A stretch of DNA of 64,000 nucleotides from Clostridia bacterium (GCA_017502525.1 JAFVUV010000006.1:1-64000), one strand, 5' to 3'. Positions 53,905-63,950 are shown, counted from the stretch's first letter. Made by a program: numbers and translations. Notes: generated from the sequence alone by a model not told the origin.

Positions 53905-55711
53905 AACTCTTAAAACGGCTTTATTAGTTGCGTTTGACTGTTTTGCAACCGTTGTCGCATGGGTATTTGCCGCAGCATTTCGCAGTCAACTGTCAGTTGT
54001 ATTAGCGGAAATTTGGTATTTAATGTTAATCGGCGTTGTTATAACTATTGCTTGTAACGTAGTGTTAAGATTATATTCTGTTATATGGCGCTATGCGGGA
54101 ATAGATACGGCTATAAAAGTTATATTTAGTTCGATATGTTGCGTAGTTTATAATTTTATCGTTGCCGGTGTAACTTCAAGTTTAGATGCAGAGTGGGCAA
54201 TTTTTGCAGGCGGAGTATTTTTTGTTTTGGTTGCACTTAGCAGATTTGCTCGCAGGATGCTCAATTCATTAGAAACTTTTAGTTCTAGTAAAAAAACGAG
54301 TAAAACGCGCGTGATTATAGTTGGGGCAGGGACTGCGGCAGATGCGCTTATTAAGGAGATGAAAACGTCGGATAAAACAAACTTAACACCCGTTTGTATT
54401 CTTGATGACGATAAAAATAAATTCCACAAGGAAATTTTCGGTGTAAAGGTTGTTGGAACTACTGAAGACGTAGTTAAAATTGCAGACGAATACCGTGCAG
54501 AAGAGATTATTATCGCTATACCGTCTGCAAATAGAAAGCAACTTGCTAGAATTGCAAACGAGTGCAATAAAACTAAATGTAAAGTTAAAACCGTACCAGG
54601 TTTGTATCAATTAGCAAACGGTAACGTTTCGGTAACGGATATTAAGAGTGTTAGTATTGACGATTTGCTTGGGCGTGAACAAGTAAAAGTTGACCTTGAC
54701 CAAATTATGGGTTATATTGAGGGTAAGGTGGTTTTAGTTACCGGTGGTGGCGGTTCAATCGGAAGCGAGCTTTGCCGTCAAATTGCAACTCATAATCCTA
54801 AAGAACTTATAATTTTAGATATTTACGAAAACAACGCTTACGAAATTCAACAAGAGTTGATAAGGCAAATGCCAAACTTAAACCTCACAGTGCTTATTGC
54901 AAGTGTGCGTGACAAAGTTAAAATTGAAAACGTGTTTAAAAAGTATAAACCGCAAGTAGTGTTCCACGCGGCTGCACACAAACATGTTCCTCTTATGGAG
55001 ACAAGCCCTAATGAAGCGGTTAAAAATAACGTTGGTGGAACTTTTAACGTTTCGGATACCGCAGGTAGATACGGTGTAGAAAAGTTCGTTTTGATAAGTA
55101 CGGATAAAGCTGTTAATCCAACTAACGTTATGGGTGCCACTAAGCGTATATGCGAAATGATTGTTCAAGCAATGAACGAAAAATATGAAACGGATTACGT
55201 TGCTGTTAGATTTGGTAACGTTTTAGGCTCAAACGGTTCGGTTATCCCGTTATTTAAAAGACAAATTAAAGAGGGAGGACCTATAACTGTAACGCACAAG
55301 GATATAGTTCGTTATTTTATGACTATCCCAGAAGCAGTAAGTTTGGTTTTGCAAGCAGGCGCATATGCTAAAGGTGGAGAAATTTTTGTTCTAGATATGG
55401 GCGAACAGGTTAGAATTTACGATTTAGCAGTTAACCTCATAAAACTTTCGGGTTTAGAACCGTTTAAGGATATAGATATAAAAGTTACGGGATTAAGGCC
55501 AGGGGAGAAACTTTATGAGGAAAGGTTGATGGAGGAAGAAGGACTTAAAAAGACATTAAACGAAAAAATCTCCATCGGCAAACCGCTAGAGATTGATAAA
55601 GAGCTATTCAAAAAATTAGACGCGCTTATAGACAGTGCCTACAGAGAAACCGAAGAGATGAAAGATAAGGTGCGCGAACTTGTTCCTACTTACGTTATAG
55701 ATAGGAGATAA
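53888..55711 (+). CDS. Membrane nucleoside-diphosphate-sugar dehydratase/epimerase (CapD/FlaA1-like)
   Basis: A 607-residue protein with four N-terminal spans, a Rossmann-like domain (VIIVGAGTAADALIKEMK) and an extended SDR domain from about residue 280 (VLVTGGGGSIGSELCRQI, STDKAVNPTNVMGATKRICE). The Met in place of Tyr in the catalytic motif is typical of UDP-GlcNAc 4,6-dehydratases of the PglF/CapD type. It should make a modified sugar for surface glycans. The GTG at 53888 is taken as the start, with ATG 53897 an alternative. Overlap with dxs suggests co-transcription. Confidence 0.9.
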   Translation: MKNMNKTLKTALLVAFDCFATVVAWVFAAAFRSQLSVVLAEIWYLMLIGVVITIACNVVLRLYSVIWRYAGIDTAIKVIFSSICCVVYNFIVAGVTSSLDAEWAIFAGGVFFVLVALSRFARRMLNSLETFSSSKKTSKTRVIIVGAGTAADALIKEMKTSDKTNLTPVCILDDDKNKFHKEIFGVKVVGTTEDVVKIADEYRAEEIIIAIPSANRKQLARIANECNKTKCKVKTVPGLYQLANGNVSVTDIKSVSIDDLLGREQVKVDLDQIMGYIEGKVVLVTGGGGSIGSELCRQIATHNPKELIILDIYENNAYEIQQELIRQMPNLNLTVLIASVRDKVKIENVFKKYKPQVVFHAAAHKHVPLMETSPNEAVKNNVGGTFNVSDTAGRYGVEKFVLISTDKAVNPTNVMGATKRICEMIVQAMNEKYETDYVAVRFGNVLGSNGSVIPLFKRQIKEGGPITVTHKDIVRYFMTIPEAVSLVLQAGAYAKGGEIFVLDMGEQVRIYDLAVNLIKLSGLEPFKDIDIKVTGLRPGEKLYEERLMEEEGLKKTLNEKISIGKPLEIDKELFKKLDALIDSAYRETEEMKDKVRELVPTYVIDRR

Positions 55712-55723
55712 TTTAACAATATA

Positions 55724-57112
55724 TTAGTATAAAAGAGACGGCGATTTTTCGTAGTCTCTTTTGTTTGTTTTTTCTACAATAACGATTAAGATGGTTACGA
55801 TAAGCATTTGGGGCATTATCATAAATTCGCAAGTATCCATTAATCCGTATAACGTGTACATAACAAAAGCAGTTAACGAAAATAAATTAAATGAAGTGTT
55901 TTTCGCCCCTAAAATACGGAAACGCTGAATAAAATAGTAAACGTATGCAATGAGCCCTACAATACCCATAGTTGCGCATACGTGAAAAAGCGTTGAGTGA
56001 AAGTTGTATGCGTGAAGCGCGTCAGTAGTAAGCGTTGCATCCGCATTAACGTACCCAAGCCCAACGCCAAAGATTGGGAAATCTTTGAAAAGCCAAAGCG
56101 CTTCATCATATAATTCAAGTCTTCCGGAATCGTTAAAAAAGTTTTGCAAAACTTCATTTACGATAGTTCCGTTAGTTAGTATAATCGCAAGTGAAACGCC
56201 TAAGGTAATGGCTAAAAGCATAGAGCAATATATTATAGTTAAAGTTCTTTTTTTAAGACTGTTACATTTTACAACTGAAAATATAGCCAGAAACGGCGTC
56301 ATTGCTATAGTAATGCCGATACATCCGTGGCTGTTAGAAACGATTACACCCAAATAAAGGATAAATAGTAAAATAAAGTATAAACAAGAATAATTGCTTT
56401 TGGTTATTTTATACCAACAAATGGGTATAGAAAACAATAATAATGTAGCGGCTGCGTTGATGTTTGCCCAACCTATGTCACATTTTAACTCTACGGGCAA
56501 ATTTAACTTAAATAAGAATTGATGCAATAAAATCTCAAAGCTAATAATAACCGCAAGCACGATAATTATATAACTAAAATACTTTCTCAGGTCAAATTCT
56601 TTAGGTGGTAAAATATACGCCGAAAAAAGATAATAAACGAAAGCTAAAAACGGACCGGTCATAAATGCAAAAAACAATCCGTTTTTATATTCTGTAACGT
56701 ATCTTGACCCTACTCCACCTAAAAATAAAGCAATAGTAATTGCTAGAAAAGGTAAAAACAACTTACCGCTTACGTGTTTAGGCGGGTATAGAATAAAGTG
56801 TGCAATTAGGCAAACTGCAACAAGCCCGTAAAGAACTATACAATAAGGGTGAGCGGCATCTGAAAAATTTCTAAACATGATAACAACGCCCATAGGCAAA
56901 ATAAGAAAAGGTGTTAAATCTCTATAAAGCAAAAGAAGTGTGCACGCGAAAAGCACGAACACTGTGAGCGCTAAGTAGGGAAAGTATGAAACGTATGAAA
57001 TTAACGCCACGATACCAACTATAATCGGATAAAATTTCCCGTAAAAGAAAGTTTTTAACCAATAACTTTGAGTTGATAAACTTTGGCTTAAACAATTAGA
57101 AATTTTTTGCAT
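55724..57112 (-). CDS. O-antigen ligase/polymerase-like membrane protein
   Basis: A 462-residue protein with about 11-12 spans and a large loop near residues 290-370 (VGLGYVNADATLTTDALHAY followed by NFHSTLFHVCATMG), as in WaaL/Wzy proteins. It would ligate or polymerise glycan units on the outer face of the membrane. In a Gram-positive type cell it fits polysaccharide polymerisation. It points against the surrounding glycan genes. Confidence 0.82.
   Translation of the reverse strand: MQKISNCLSQSLSTQSYWLKTFFYGKFYPIIVGIVALISYVSYFPYLALTVFVLFACTLLLLYRDLTPFLILPMGVVIMFRNFSDAAHPYCIVLYGLVAVCLIAHFILYPPKHVSGKLFLPFLAITIALFLGGVGSRYVTEYKNGLFFAFMTGPFLAFVYYLFSAYILPPKEFDLRKYFSYIIIVLAVIISFEILLHQFLFKLNLPVELKCDIGWANINAAATLLLFSIPICWYKITKSNYSCLYFILLFILYLGVIVSNSHGCIGITIAMTPFLAIFSVVKCNSLKKRTLTIIYCSMLLAITLGVSLAIILTNGTIVNEVLQNFFNDSGRLELYDEALWLFKDFPIFGVGLGYVNADATLTTDALHAYNFHSTLFHVCATMGIVGLIAYVYYFIQRFRILGAKNTSFNLFSLTAFVMYTLYGLMDTCEFMIMPQMLIVTILIVIVEKTNKRDYEKSPSLLY
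55731..55765. terminator. Terminator hairpin between convergent genes
   Basis: aaaagagac pairs with gtctctttt, overlapping the last codons of the minus-strand gene. Confidence 0.6.
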
Positions 57113-57187
57113 ACCCTTATTATATTATAAAAAAAGAAATTATTCAAGCAAAATTTGATTGCGTTAAGGTTTTAATTTTGAATAAAC

Positions 57188-57216
57188 TTTACATAAGTAA
57201 AAAAATGTGATAAAAT
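57188..57216 (+). promoter_or_regulatory. Promoter of the ABC exporter gene
   Basis: TTTACA (57188-57193), 17-bp spacer, TAAAAT (57211-57216). Confidence 0.6.
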
Positions 57217-57248
57217 AATTTAGTAAAAGAGTACTAACGGAGAAAATT

Positions 57249-58925
57249 ATGAGCGAAATAACGCCTTTAAAATGGCTTGCCAAAAGGTCTAAGAATCAGC
57301 GATGGAAAATGGCATTGCTAATAATAGCAAACGCTGTATTTTCGGTTATGTCCGTTTTGTTCGCTTTTTGTATAAGAGAAATTATTGACAGCGTAACTAA
57401 AAGTCCCGCAAATATGGACCGATTTACTTTATTTGCAATCCTAATTTGCGGTATAGTTATTCTGCAATTTTTATTTAGGGTTTTAATTAACGGATTGTCC
57501 GAACATATTCGTGGTAAACTGGAAATGGAATACCGCGCGCATACTTTTTCTAAGATACTAACTAAAAAGCACGATAAGATAACCGCGTATCATAGCGGTG
57601 AACTTATGAATAGACTAACTTCAGACGTCTCTGTTGTCGCTGACGGAGTTTCAAGTATCGTTCCCACTATAGTTTCTGCCGTAGCAAGGCTAGTGAGCGC
57701 GGTAATCGCGTTGATTATGCTCGATTGGGTGTTTGCCGTTGCTTTTTCAGTTGCGGGGATTTTGGTTTTTGCGATAATTTCCGTTTTGAGAACAAAACTT
57801 AAAAGCTTACACAAAAAGGTGCAAGAAACAGATGGAAAAACTCGTTCGTTCATGCAAGAGTGCATTGAAAACTTATTAGCGGTAAAGGTTTTTGCAGTAA
57901 ACGGTAAAATTGAACGACAAGCCGACCAACTTCAAAAAGAAAACTTTAAAACCAAAATGGTTAGAAAAAACTATTCTGTTTTAGGACACTCGGCACACCA
58001 ATTTGTATTTAGTGCAGGCTACTTATTCGCGCTACTCTACGGTGGACTGCGCGTAATTTACACAGGACTATCATACGGCTCGCTTTCGGCGATTTTGCAA
58101 CTCGTGAACAACGTACAAGTTCCTTTTGCATCACTTTCTACGGTTTTGCCTAAATATTACTCAATGATTGCGTCTGCTGAAAGATTGATGGAAATAGAAG
58201 ACGTAGAAGACGAGGACGTAAATCAATTTGTAGACAAGAACGAATTATACTCAAAATTAACGACTATTAACGTGGATAACGTTCAATTTTCTTATGATAG
58301 AGATAGCGTATTAAAAGACGCAAGTTTAATTATAAATAAAGGCGACTTCGTTATGATAGAAGGCACGTCTGGTATCGGTAAAAGCACGCTAATTAAATTG
58401 CTTTTAGGCGTTTATCCTATTAATGCGGGCAAAATTTACGTTAATACTTCAGATGGCGAAATCCAATTAGACAGTGCTACTAGGACGTTGTTTTCTTACG
58501 TCCCGCAAGGCAATATGTTATTTAGCGGTACGCTTAAAGATAACGTAACGTTCATTAAAGAAGATGCTACCGAACAAGAAATTGAAAGAGCGTTGAAAAT
58601 CAGTTGTGCGGATGAGTTTGTTTCGGCACTTCCCAACGGGTTAATGACTAAAGTTGGCGAAAGCGGCGTTGGGTTATCAGAGGGACAAATTCAACGTATT
58701 GCGATAGCACGCGCAATACTTTGTGACGCGCCGATTATTTTACTAGACGAAGCAACAAGTGCGCTTGACGAACAAACGGAAGGCAAAGTTTTAGATAATC
58801 TTAAAACTATTGACGGTGTTACGCTTATTATCGTTTCGCATAAAAAGGCAGCTTCAAATATTTGCAACCGCATAATTAGGGTTGATAAAGGTAAATTGAT
58901 TGAAAAACACGTGTTAAAAAGTTAA
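57249..58925 (+). CDS. ABC exporter, fused membrane and ATPase domains
   Basis: A 558-residue half-transporter. Six spans occupy residues ~20-310. The ATPase shows Walker A GTSGIGKSTLIKLLLG, Q loop YVPQGNMLFSG, signature LSEGQIQRIAIARAI and Walker B PIILLDEATSALDE. It acts as a homodimer or with an unseen partner. Its place in a glycan cluster suggests lipid-linked sugar or peptide export, but the cargo is unknown. Confidence 0.9.
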   Translation: MSEITPLKWLAKRSKNQRWKMALLIIANAVFSVMSVLFAFCIREIIDSVTKSPANMDRFTLFAILICGIVILQFLFRVLINGLSEHIRGKLEMEYRAHTFSKILTKKHDKITAYHSGELMNRLTSDVSVVADGVSSIVPTIVSAVARLVSAVIALIMLDWVFAVAFSVAGILVFAIISVLRTKLKSLHKKVQETDGKTRSFMQECIENLLAVKVFAVNGKIERQADQLQKENFKTKMVRKNYSVLGHSAHQFVFSAGYLFALLYGGLRVIYTGLSYGSLSAILQLVNNVQVPFASLSTVLPKYYSMIASAERLMEIEDVEDEDVNQFVDKNELYSKLTTINVDNVQFSYDRDSVLKDASLIINKGDFVMIEGTSGIGKSTLIKLLLGVYPINAGKIYVNTSDGEIQLDSATRTLFSYVPQGNMLFSGTLKDNVTFIKEDATEQEIERALKISCADEFVSALPNGLMTKVGESGVGLSEGQIQRIAIARAILCDAPIILLDEATSALDEQTEGKVLDNLKTIDGVTLIIVSHKKAASNICNRIIRVDKGKLIEKHVLKS

Positions 58926-59040
58926 TGCAAAAAGTTTTTATCGTGTTTACGACATAAAATACGAAAATTCGACAATAAAGTTTGATTTTTTATTTTTTTG
59001 TGGTAGAATATAAAAAAGGAAAAAGTTTGGGAGAACAATT

Positions 59041-60135
59041 TTGACAGTTCGCGATATATGTTCTGAATTTAATATCGGTGGAAAGTATATTAGTTGTGCG
59101 GAACTATCTACGGGAAACATTAACAACACTTATCAAGTTAGGTTTTTAAGGGATGGGGAAGAAAAGAATTATATTATTCAACGCATAAATAAGAGCGTGT
59201 TTACCGAGCCTGAAAAGGTTATGGAAAATATAATTAAGGTAACTCATCATATCCGCATTAAGATAAAAGAAAACGATTTGTCTACAAAAAAGTTCGTATT
59301 GCGCGCTTTTAGATCTAAAAAAGACGACCAACCTTTCGTTATTGACGACGTTGGTGATTATTGGCGTTGTTATCGTTTTATAAATAACTCTATAACCTAC
59401 GATACTTGCGAAGATTTAAGCATCATTGAACGCGCAGGTTCTGCCTTTGGTAAATTTCAAAATTATTTGGGCGATTTTGATGCAAGTGAACTACATATCA
59501 CTATACCCAACTTTCATAACACCATAACTAGATATGAAGCGTTCCATCAAGCAATAGAAAAAAATCCTTATAGAAGAGTATCAAAAGTTAAAGAAGAAAT
59601 AGAAAGACTTTGCGCTTTTGAAGAAAAAGCTGTAAAGTTGCAAAAATATTTAGATGATGGGCAAATCCCTTTACGCGTTACGCATAACGACACGAAGTGT
59701 AATAACGTTAGCTTTGATAAAACTTCGGGTCAAGCACTTGCTGTTTTAGACCTCGATACGGTTATGCCTGGAGCAATTGCACACGACTTTGGTGATGCTA
59801 TAAGGTTTATTGCAAATACTTGCATAGAAGACGATCCCGACATAGAAGCAGTAAAACTTGATTTAGCTAAGTACGAGGCTTTTACTAAAGGTTTTGTATC
59901 AGAAGTAAAAGACGCGCTTACCGAGTTGGAAAAAAGCACGTTAAATTTAGGTGCGTTTGCAATGACGGTGGAACTTGCGGTAAGATTTTTAACAGATTAT
60001 CTTAACGGGGATAAATATTTTAAGACTAAATATCCAGGGCATAACGTTGATAGAGCTAGAAATCAAATCGCGCTTGCTACGGATATTGAATATAAAATGG
60101 AGCAACTTGAGGCTATAATTAAAAAGTATTTTTAA
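59041..60135 (+). CDS. Sugar kinase of the APH fold (N-acetylhexosamine 1-kinase-like)
   Basis: A 364-residue aminoglycoside-phosphotransferase-fold protein. The start TTG has GGGAG 7 bp upstream. IIQRINKSVFTEPEKVMENI near residue 40 resembles N-acetylhexosamine 1-kinases (NahK). The catalytic loop is RVTHNDTKCNNVSF and the metal site AVLDLDTVMPGAIAHDFGDA. It probably makes a hexosamine 1-phosphate for nucleotide-sugar synthesis. No lacto-N-biose phosphorylase is adjacent. The two chain-length genes follow. Confidence 0.85.
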   Translation: MTVRDICSEFNIGGKYISCAELSTGNINNTYQVRFLRDGEEKNYIIQRINKSVFTEPEKVMENIIKVTHHIRIKIKENDLSTKKFVLRAFRSKKDDQPFVIDDVGDYWRCYRFINNSITYDTCEDLSIIERAGSAFGKFQNYLGDFDASELHITIPNFHNTITRYEAFHQAIEKNPYRRVSKVKEEIERLCAFEEKAVKLQKYLDDGQIPLRVTHNDTKCNNVSFDKTSGQALAVLDLDTVMPGAIAHDFGDAIRFIANTCIEDDPDIEAVKLDLAKYEAFTKGFVSEVKDALTELEKSTLNLGAFAMTVELAVRFLTDYLNGDKYFKTKYPGHNVDRARNQIALATDIEYKMEQLEAIIKKYF

Positions 60136-60144
60136 GGAGAAATT

Positions 60145-60975
60145 ATGCAACAACAAAGAGAAGAAACAAACGGCAAAAGCTTACAAGATATTTTGTTGAT
60201 TGTTAGAAAAAATATAGTTTTAATTCTTTTGCTTGCTTTCATAGGCGGGTCTTTAGGGTTAGGGTATTCGTTTATAAAGAAGCCCAATTACGTTGCGTCT
60301 ACGAACGTAACGTATAAAGCAGGGATTATCTCGCCGGATGAATCAGTGTCAAGCGGTGGTGTGGCAGAAATTAATATAATGCGTGCTTTTATTAACACGG
60401 TTATCGATTTTTGTGACGAACCCGTTGTAACTGACCGTGCAAATTTTTATTATGTTGAATACAAAAATCAATTACAGGCTAACGCAAACTATAGTTTTTT
60501 TGATTTTATCGAGTCAATTCATAATTCAGACCCATATAGCTCTTCGAGTAAAGTTTTGAATAAAAGTTACATCGTTAAAGATAAAATTTCCACGTCAGTA
60601 TCTGTAATGTCTGCTACCGCGGATGAGTTTTTCTTTTCAATAAGATATACCGATGAAGTTGAAAGTGAAGCAAAAATAAAGGGCAGGTTAGTTGTTGAAG
60701 CAATTAAAAAAGAACTAGAACAAAAAAACAATGGTAAGAATCAATATTTTGACGTTATTCAAAACGAAATAATCCCCTTGTATGATGGAGATTGGTTGCC
60801 AGAAACTAAATCAGATATATCAAAAAAGAAATTTGCGTTAATCGGTGGCGTGGTAGGTGCTTTGATTGCGGCTGCAATAGTTTATATTAAGTCTGCGCTA
60901 GATAACACGGTAAATAGCAAAGAGCTTTTAGAAGAAGTGACGGGTCTTTCCGTTCTTGCCGTAATAGAAAAGTAA
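60145..60975 (+). CDS. Wzz/YveK-like polysaccharide chain-length protein (copy 1)
   Basis: A 276-residue membrane protein. One span lies near residues 29-50 (NIVLILLLAFIGGSLGLGYS) and one near 230-250 (ALIGGVVGALIAAAIVYI), bracketing an outside domain with coiled-coil potential. The C-terminal NTVNSKELLEEVTGLSVLAV is the usual link to a BY-kinase, which is absent here. It begins 9 bp after the kinase gene. Confidence 0.88.
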   Translation: MQQQREETNGKSLQDILLIVRKNIVLILLLAFIGGSLGLGYSFIKKPNYVASTNVTYKAGIISPDESVSSGGVAEINIMRAFINTVIDFCDEPVVTDRANFYYVEYKNQLQANANYSFFDFIESIHNSDPYSSSSKVLNKSYIVKDKISTSVSVMSATADEFFFSIRYTDEVESEAKIKGRLVVEAIKKELEQKNNGKNQYFDVIQNEIIPLYDGDWLPETKSDISKKKFALIGGVVGALIAAAIVYIKSALDNTVNSKELLEEVTGLSVLAVIEK

Positions 60976-60988
60976 GGAGGCATTAAAT

Positions 60989-61822
60989 ATGGAAAACAAA
61001 CTCGTTGAAAATAATTTTGAAAATAATGAAAAAACTTTTCCTATATTCAAAATATTACTAAGAAAAAGCTTAATAATTATATTGGTTACCGTATTATGCG
61101 CGCTTATCGGTTTAGGATATGCTATCGTTAAAACAAAACCGTCGTATACGGCAAGCAGATCAGTAATTTTCCGTACGGAAATTAAAGATGGTGGAAATCT
61201 TTCAAACAATCAAACTAACCAAGTTTCGCTTGCTAAATTATATTTGTCATCAGTTTCATCTATAATAAGAAGTGACGCTATAATGACAAAGTCGAAAGAT
61301 AACTTACTTGCTACTTCTAACGCAATAATTAACGCTACTGAAGATTTATCTACAACATTAAATAGAACGCCTACTGCAAAAGAAATTGCTGATGAGCTTT
61401 CAATTTCCGTTTCCCACGTAGAAGACGTTCAAGCTATAATCGCTGACAGTGAAAGTGGAAAGTTTAATGCTAAAAACGTGGGGATGTATTATAAAGAAAC
61501 AAGTTTAATTTTCACATTGTCATATACTGATAAAAACGAGAACTTTGCTTGTGCAAAATTAGACGTTTTAGTAGATACGATTGCCGAAAATCTTGGCGAT
61601 TACGTTCAAGCAGCAAACGTTACACTCATTAGCACTCAACACGAAAACGACGTTTCAATTTCTTTTAATCGCGCGAAGTTCGTTATACTTGGTGCGGGGG
61701 TAGGACTCTTTGCAACGGTTACTATCGTATTATTAGCTTACGTGCTTGATAATACATTAAAGAGCAAAGAAGAACTTGCTGAAATTACCGGAGTGGACGT
61801 TTTAAGTATGATTGAAAAATAA
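60989..61822 (+). CDS. Wzz/YveK-like polysaccharide chain-length protein (copy 2)
   Basis: A 277-residue paralogue of the preceding gene, 13 bp downstream, with the same two-span plan and C terminus (NTLKSKEELAEITGVDVLSM). The outer domains have diverged. Two adjacent copies without a tyrosine kinase are uncommon, and they may form a mixed complex. Confidence 0.88.
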   Translation: MENKLVENNFENNEKTFPIFKILLRKSLIIILVTVLCALIGLGYAIVKTKPSYTASRSVIFRTEIKDGGNLSNNQTNQVSLAKLYLSSVSSIIRSDAIMTKSKDNLLATSNAIINATEDLSTTLNRTPTAKEIADELSISVSHVEDVQAIIADSESGKFNAKNVGMYYKETSLIFTLSYTDKNENFACAKLDVLVDTIAENLGDYVQAANVTLISTQHENDVSISFNRAKFVILGAGVGLFATVTIVLLAYVLDNTLKSKEELAEITGVDVLSMIEK

Positions 61823-61865
61823 TTAGAAATAATTAGAAATAATTCAAAAAGAAATTTAGTAAAAA

Positions 61866-61891
61866 AGCCTGCGCAAAAATTTGCGCAGGCT
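61866..61891. terminator. Bidirectional terminator
   Basis: agcctgcgcaaa pairs with tttgcgcaggct, between convergent genes. Confidence 0.88.
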
Positions 61892-61908
61892 TAATTTTTA
61901 CATTTAAA

Positions 61909-62442
61909 TTAATAGTTAATAACTCTTAACATAAAATATGCTTGCGGGTGGTCGCAAACGGGACAAGCTTTTGGCGCTTCAGGAGCGTCTACGATATGAC
62001 CACAGTTACGGCAAATCCAAACAACCTTTTGGTTTTTCTTAAATACCGTTTGGTTGGTTACGTTCTCAAGAAGGGCAAGATATCTTTCTTCGTGTTCTTT
62101 TTCAATTGCAGCAACGTTTTCAAAAAGGTTTGCAATATCGTCAAAACCTTCTTCTTTGGCTTCTTTTGCCATACGTGCATACATGTCGGTCCACTCTTCG
62201 TTTTCACCTCTTGCTGCAACTTGTAAGTTTTCAGCGGTCGTGCCGATACCGTCTAAAAGTTTGAACCAAATTTTAGCGTGTTCTTTTTCGTTATCAGCCG
62301 TTTCTAAAAAGAGCGCAGCTATTTGTTCGTAACCTTCTTTTTTAGCTTTTGATGCAAAATAAGTATATTTATTTCTCGCCTTACTTTCGCCAGCAAATGC
62401 TTCTCTTAAATTTTGTTCTGTTTTACTTCCCTTTAATTCCAT
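61909..62442 (-). CDS. rbr: Rubrerythrin
   Basis: A 177-residue protein with a ferritin-like di-iron domain ([43 protein letters not shown]) and a C-terminal rubredoxin-type site ([10 protein letters not shown] and [11 protein letters not shown]). It reduces hydrogen peroxide in anaerobes. It has an AAGGAG site and a consensus promoter. Confidence 0.97.
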   Translation of the reverse strand: MELKGSKTEQNLREAFAGESKARNKYTYFASKAKKEGYEQIAALFLETADNEKEHAKIWFKLLDGIGTTAENLQVAARGENEEWTDMYARMAKEAKEEGFDDIANLFENVAAIEKEHEERYLALLENVTNQTVFKKNQKVVWICRNCGHIVDAPEAPKACPVCDHPQAYFMLRVINY

Positions 62443-62473
62443 ATTGATTACTCCTTAAATTTAGATTACCCAA

Positions 62474-62502
62474 ATTATAAGAGAATTAATCATTTTTGTC
62501 AA
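62474..62502 (-). promoter_or_regulatory. Consensus promoter of rubrerythrin
   Basis: On the minus strand TTGACA (62497-62502), 17-bp spacer, TATAAT (62474-62479). Confidence 0.9.
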
Positions 62503-62572
62503 TATTTATTTTTAAAATTGTGTAATAAAATATTTAACAAAATAATTCTAATTTGTATAAATTTGGTTTTAC

Positions 62573-62601
62573 TTGACAGTAAGTGCATACAGCATTATAA
62601 T
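62573..62601 (+). promoter_or_regulatory. Consensus promoter of the leucine-rich-repeat gene
   Basis: TTGACA (62573-62578), 17-bp spacer, TATAAT (62596-62601). It sets the start of the gene at 62632, downstream of the longer frame. Confidence 0.9.
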
Positions 62602-62631
62602 AAAAGCGTAAATATTTGTGGGAGATTCCTT

Positions 62632-63900
62632 ATGAATAAAACCTTATTTAAACTTTTTGTTATAACGTTTTGTTTGAGTTTAATCACGAGTTTTTCTTTT
62701 GGGTGCGGACACGTTCACGTTTTCGATAAAAAAGTTGTAAAAAATGAATATTTATCAAGTCGCGCCACTTGTCAACAAGTTGCAAAATATTTTTATTCTT
62801 GCTCTTGCGGAGATAAAGGCGAGGAAACTTTTGATTACGGTGAAAAAGCGGCGCACGACTACGTTGATAATAAGTTTTGTAACTGTGGAGAGCTCAATCC
62901 CGCCTATTATACGCCAGGTTTGAGTTTTGCGCTTATAAACGACCAAACTGAATATCAGGTATCTTCTTATACCGGTGATGATACGCACGTAATAATTCCG
63001 TCTAAATACAACGGAAAACCTATTATCAAAATAAACGATTACGCGTTTAATCAGCTTGCTTTTTTGGAAAGCGTAGCGCTTAGCGAAAATCTAGTTAATA
63101 TAGGTATGTATGCGTTTAATTCTTGCACTTCTTTGACCCAAGTAATTATACCTAATAGCGTAACAAGTATAGGCTTTTTAGCGTTTAATAATTGCCCCAT
63201 TGAAAATGCAACTTTATCTACGACTGCTCTATCTAAAATTGAAAAAACACAGTTAAAAAACGTCAATATAATAGGTGGCGAAATAATAGCCAAAAATTCT
63301 TTTGACGGATGCTCGTTGTTGGAAAGCGTAGTAATTTCAGATAGCGTACAAATCATTGAAGACAGAGTGTTTAATAAATGCTCTTCATTAAAAAACGTCG
63401 TTATGTCGAAAAACGTAATGAGTATAGGAGAGGGTGCGTTTAACGGTTGTAGCCTTTTAACTAATATAGAGTTGCCAAACGGTGTGGAAGTTATTAGTGA
63501 TTGGTTGTTTTCTGGTTGCACGTCGCTAGAAAGTATTGAAATCCCTAATGGTGTTAAAAGTCTAGGCTATGAAGCATTTTCATATTGTGATTCTTTAACT
63601 GAAATTACTTTGCCGGATAGCGTTAATAATATAGGAATAAAAGCGTTTGTCTCTTGTGATTTATTAAATAGCGTTTCAATCGGTAGCGGAGTAACAAGTA
63701 TAAATTATTATGCATTTAGTGGTTGTCAATCTTTAACCGAAATAGTAATACCGATTTGCGTAACTACTATAAATAAATGTGTTTTTCATAATTGCGATAG
63801 TTTGCAAAACATATACTGTCAAGCAAGTGAAATTCCAAGCGGATGGAGTGCCGAGTGGAACGATACACAAGCTCAAGTAACTTGGGGATATAACGAATAA
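62632..63900 (+). CDS. BspA-like leucine-rich repeat lipoprotein
   Basis: A 422-residue protein. The signal peptide ends in a lipobox-like SFGC near residue 24. A Cys-rich segment (CQQVAKYFYSCSCGDKGEE to CNCGELNP) is followed by about ten ~23-residue LRR_5 repeats (SLTQVIIPNSVTSIGFLAF, SLTEITLPDSVNNIGIKAF). BspA-type proteins bind host or bacterial surfaces. The C terminus ends with an IYCQASEIPSGWSAEW cap. The frame opens further upstream, but the promoter and a GGGAGA site fix the start here. Confidence 0.9.
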   Translation: MNKTLFKLFVITFCLSLITSFSFGCGHVHVFDKKVVKNEYLSSRATCQQVAKYFYSCSCGDKGEETFDYGEKAAHDYVDNKFCNCGELNPAYYTPGLSFALINDQTEYQVSSYTGDDTHVIIPSKYNGKPIIKINDYAFNQLAFLESVALSENLVNIGMYAFNSCTSLTQVIIPNSVTSIGFLAFNNCPIENATLSTTALSKIEKTQLKNVNIIGGEIIAKNSFDGCSLLESVVISDSVQIIEDRVFNKCSSLKNVVMSKNVMSIGEGAFNGCSLLTNIELPNGVEVISDWLFSGCTSLESIEIPNGVKSLGYEAFSYCDSLTEITLPDSVNNIGIKAFVSCDLLNSVSIGSGVTSINYYAFSGCQSLTEIVIPICVTTINKCVFHNCDSLQNIYCQASEIPSGWSAEWNDTQAQVTWGYNE

Positions 63901-63919
63901 AATAGTTTATAAAAATTTC

Positions 63920-63950
63920 AAACACGGCAGATAAACAATCTGCCGTGTTT
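63920..63950 (+). terminator. Terminator after the leucine-rich-repeat gene
   Basis: aaacacggcagat pairs with atctgccgtgttt. Confidence 0.85.

Noticed and set aside
62518..62631. N-terminal extension of the leucine-rich-repeat lipoprotein
   Set aside because: It crosses the consensus promoter, and a good ribosome-binding site and signal peptide begin at 62632.
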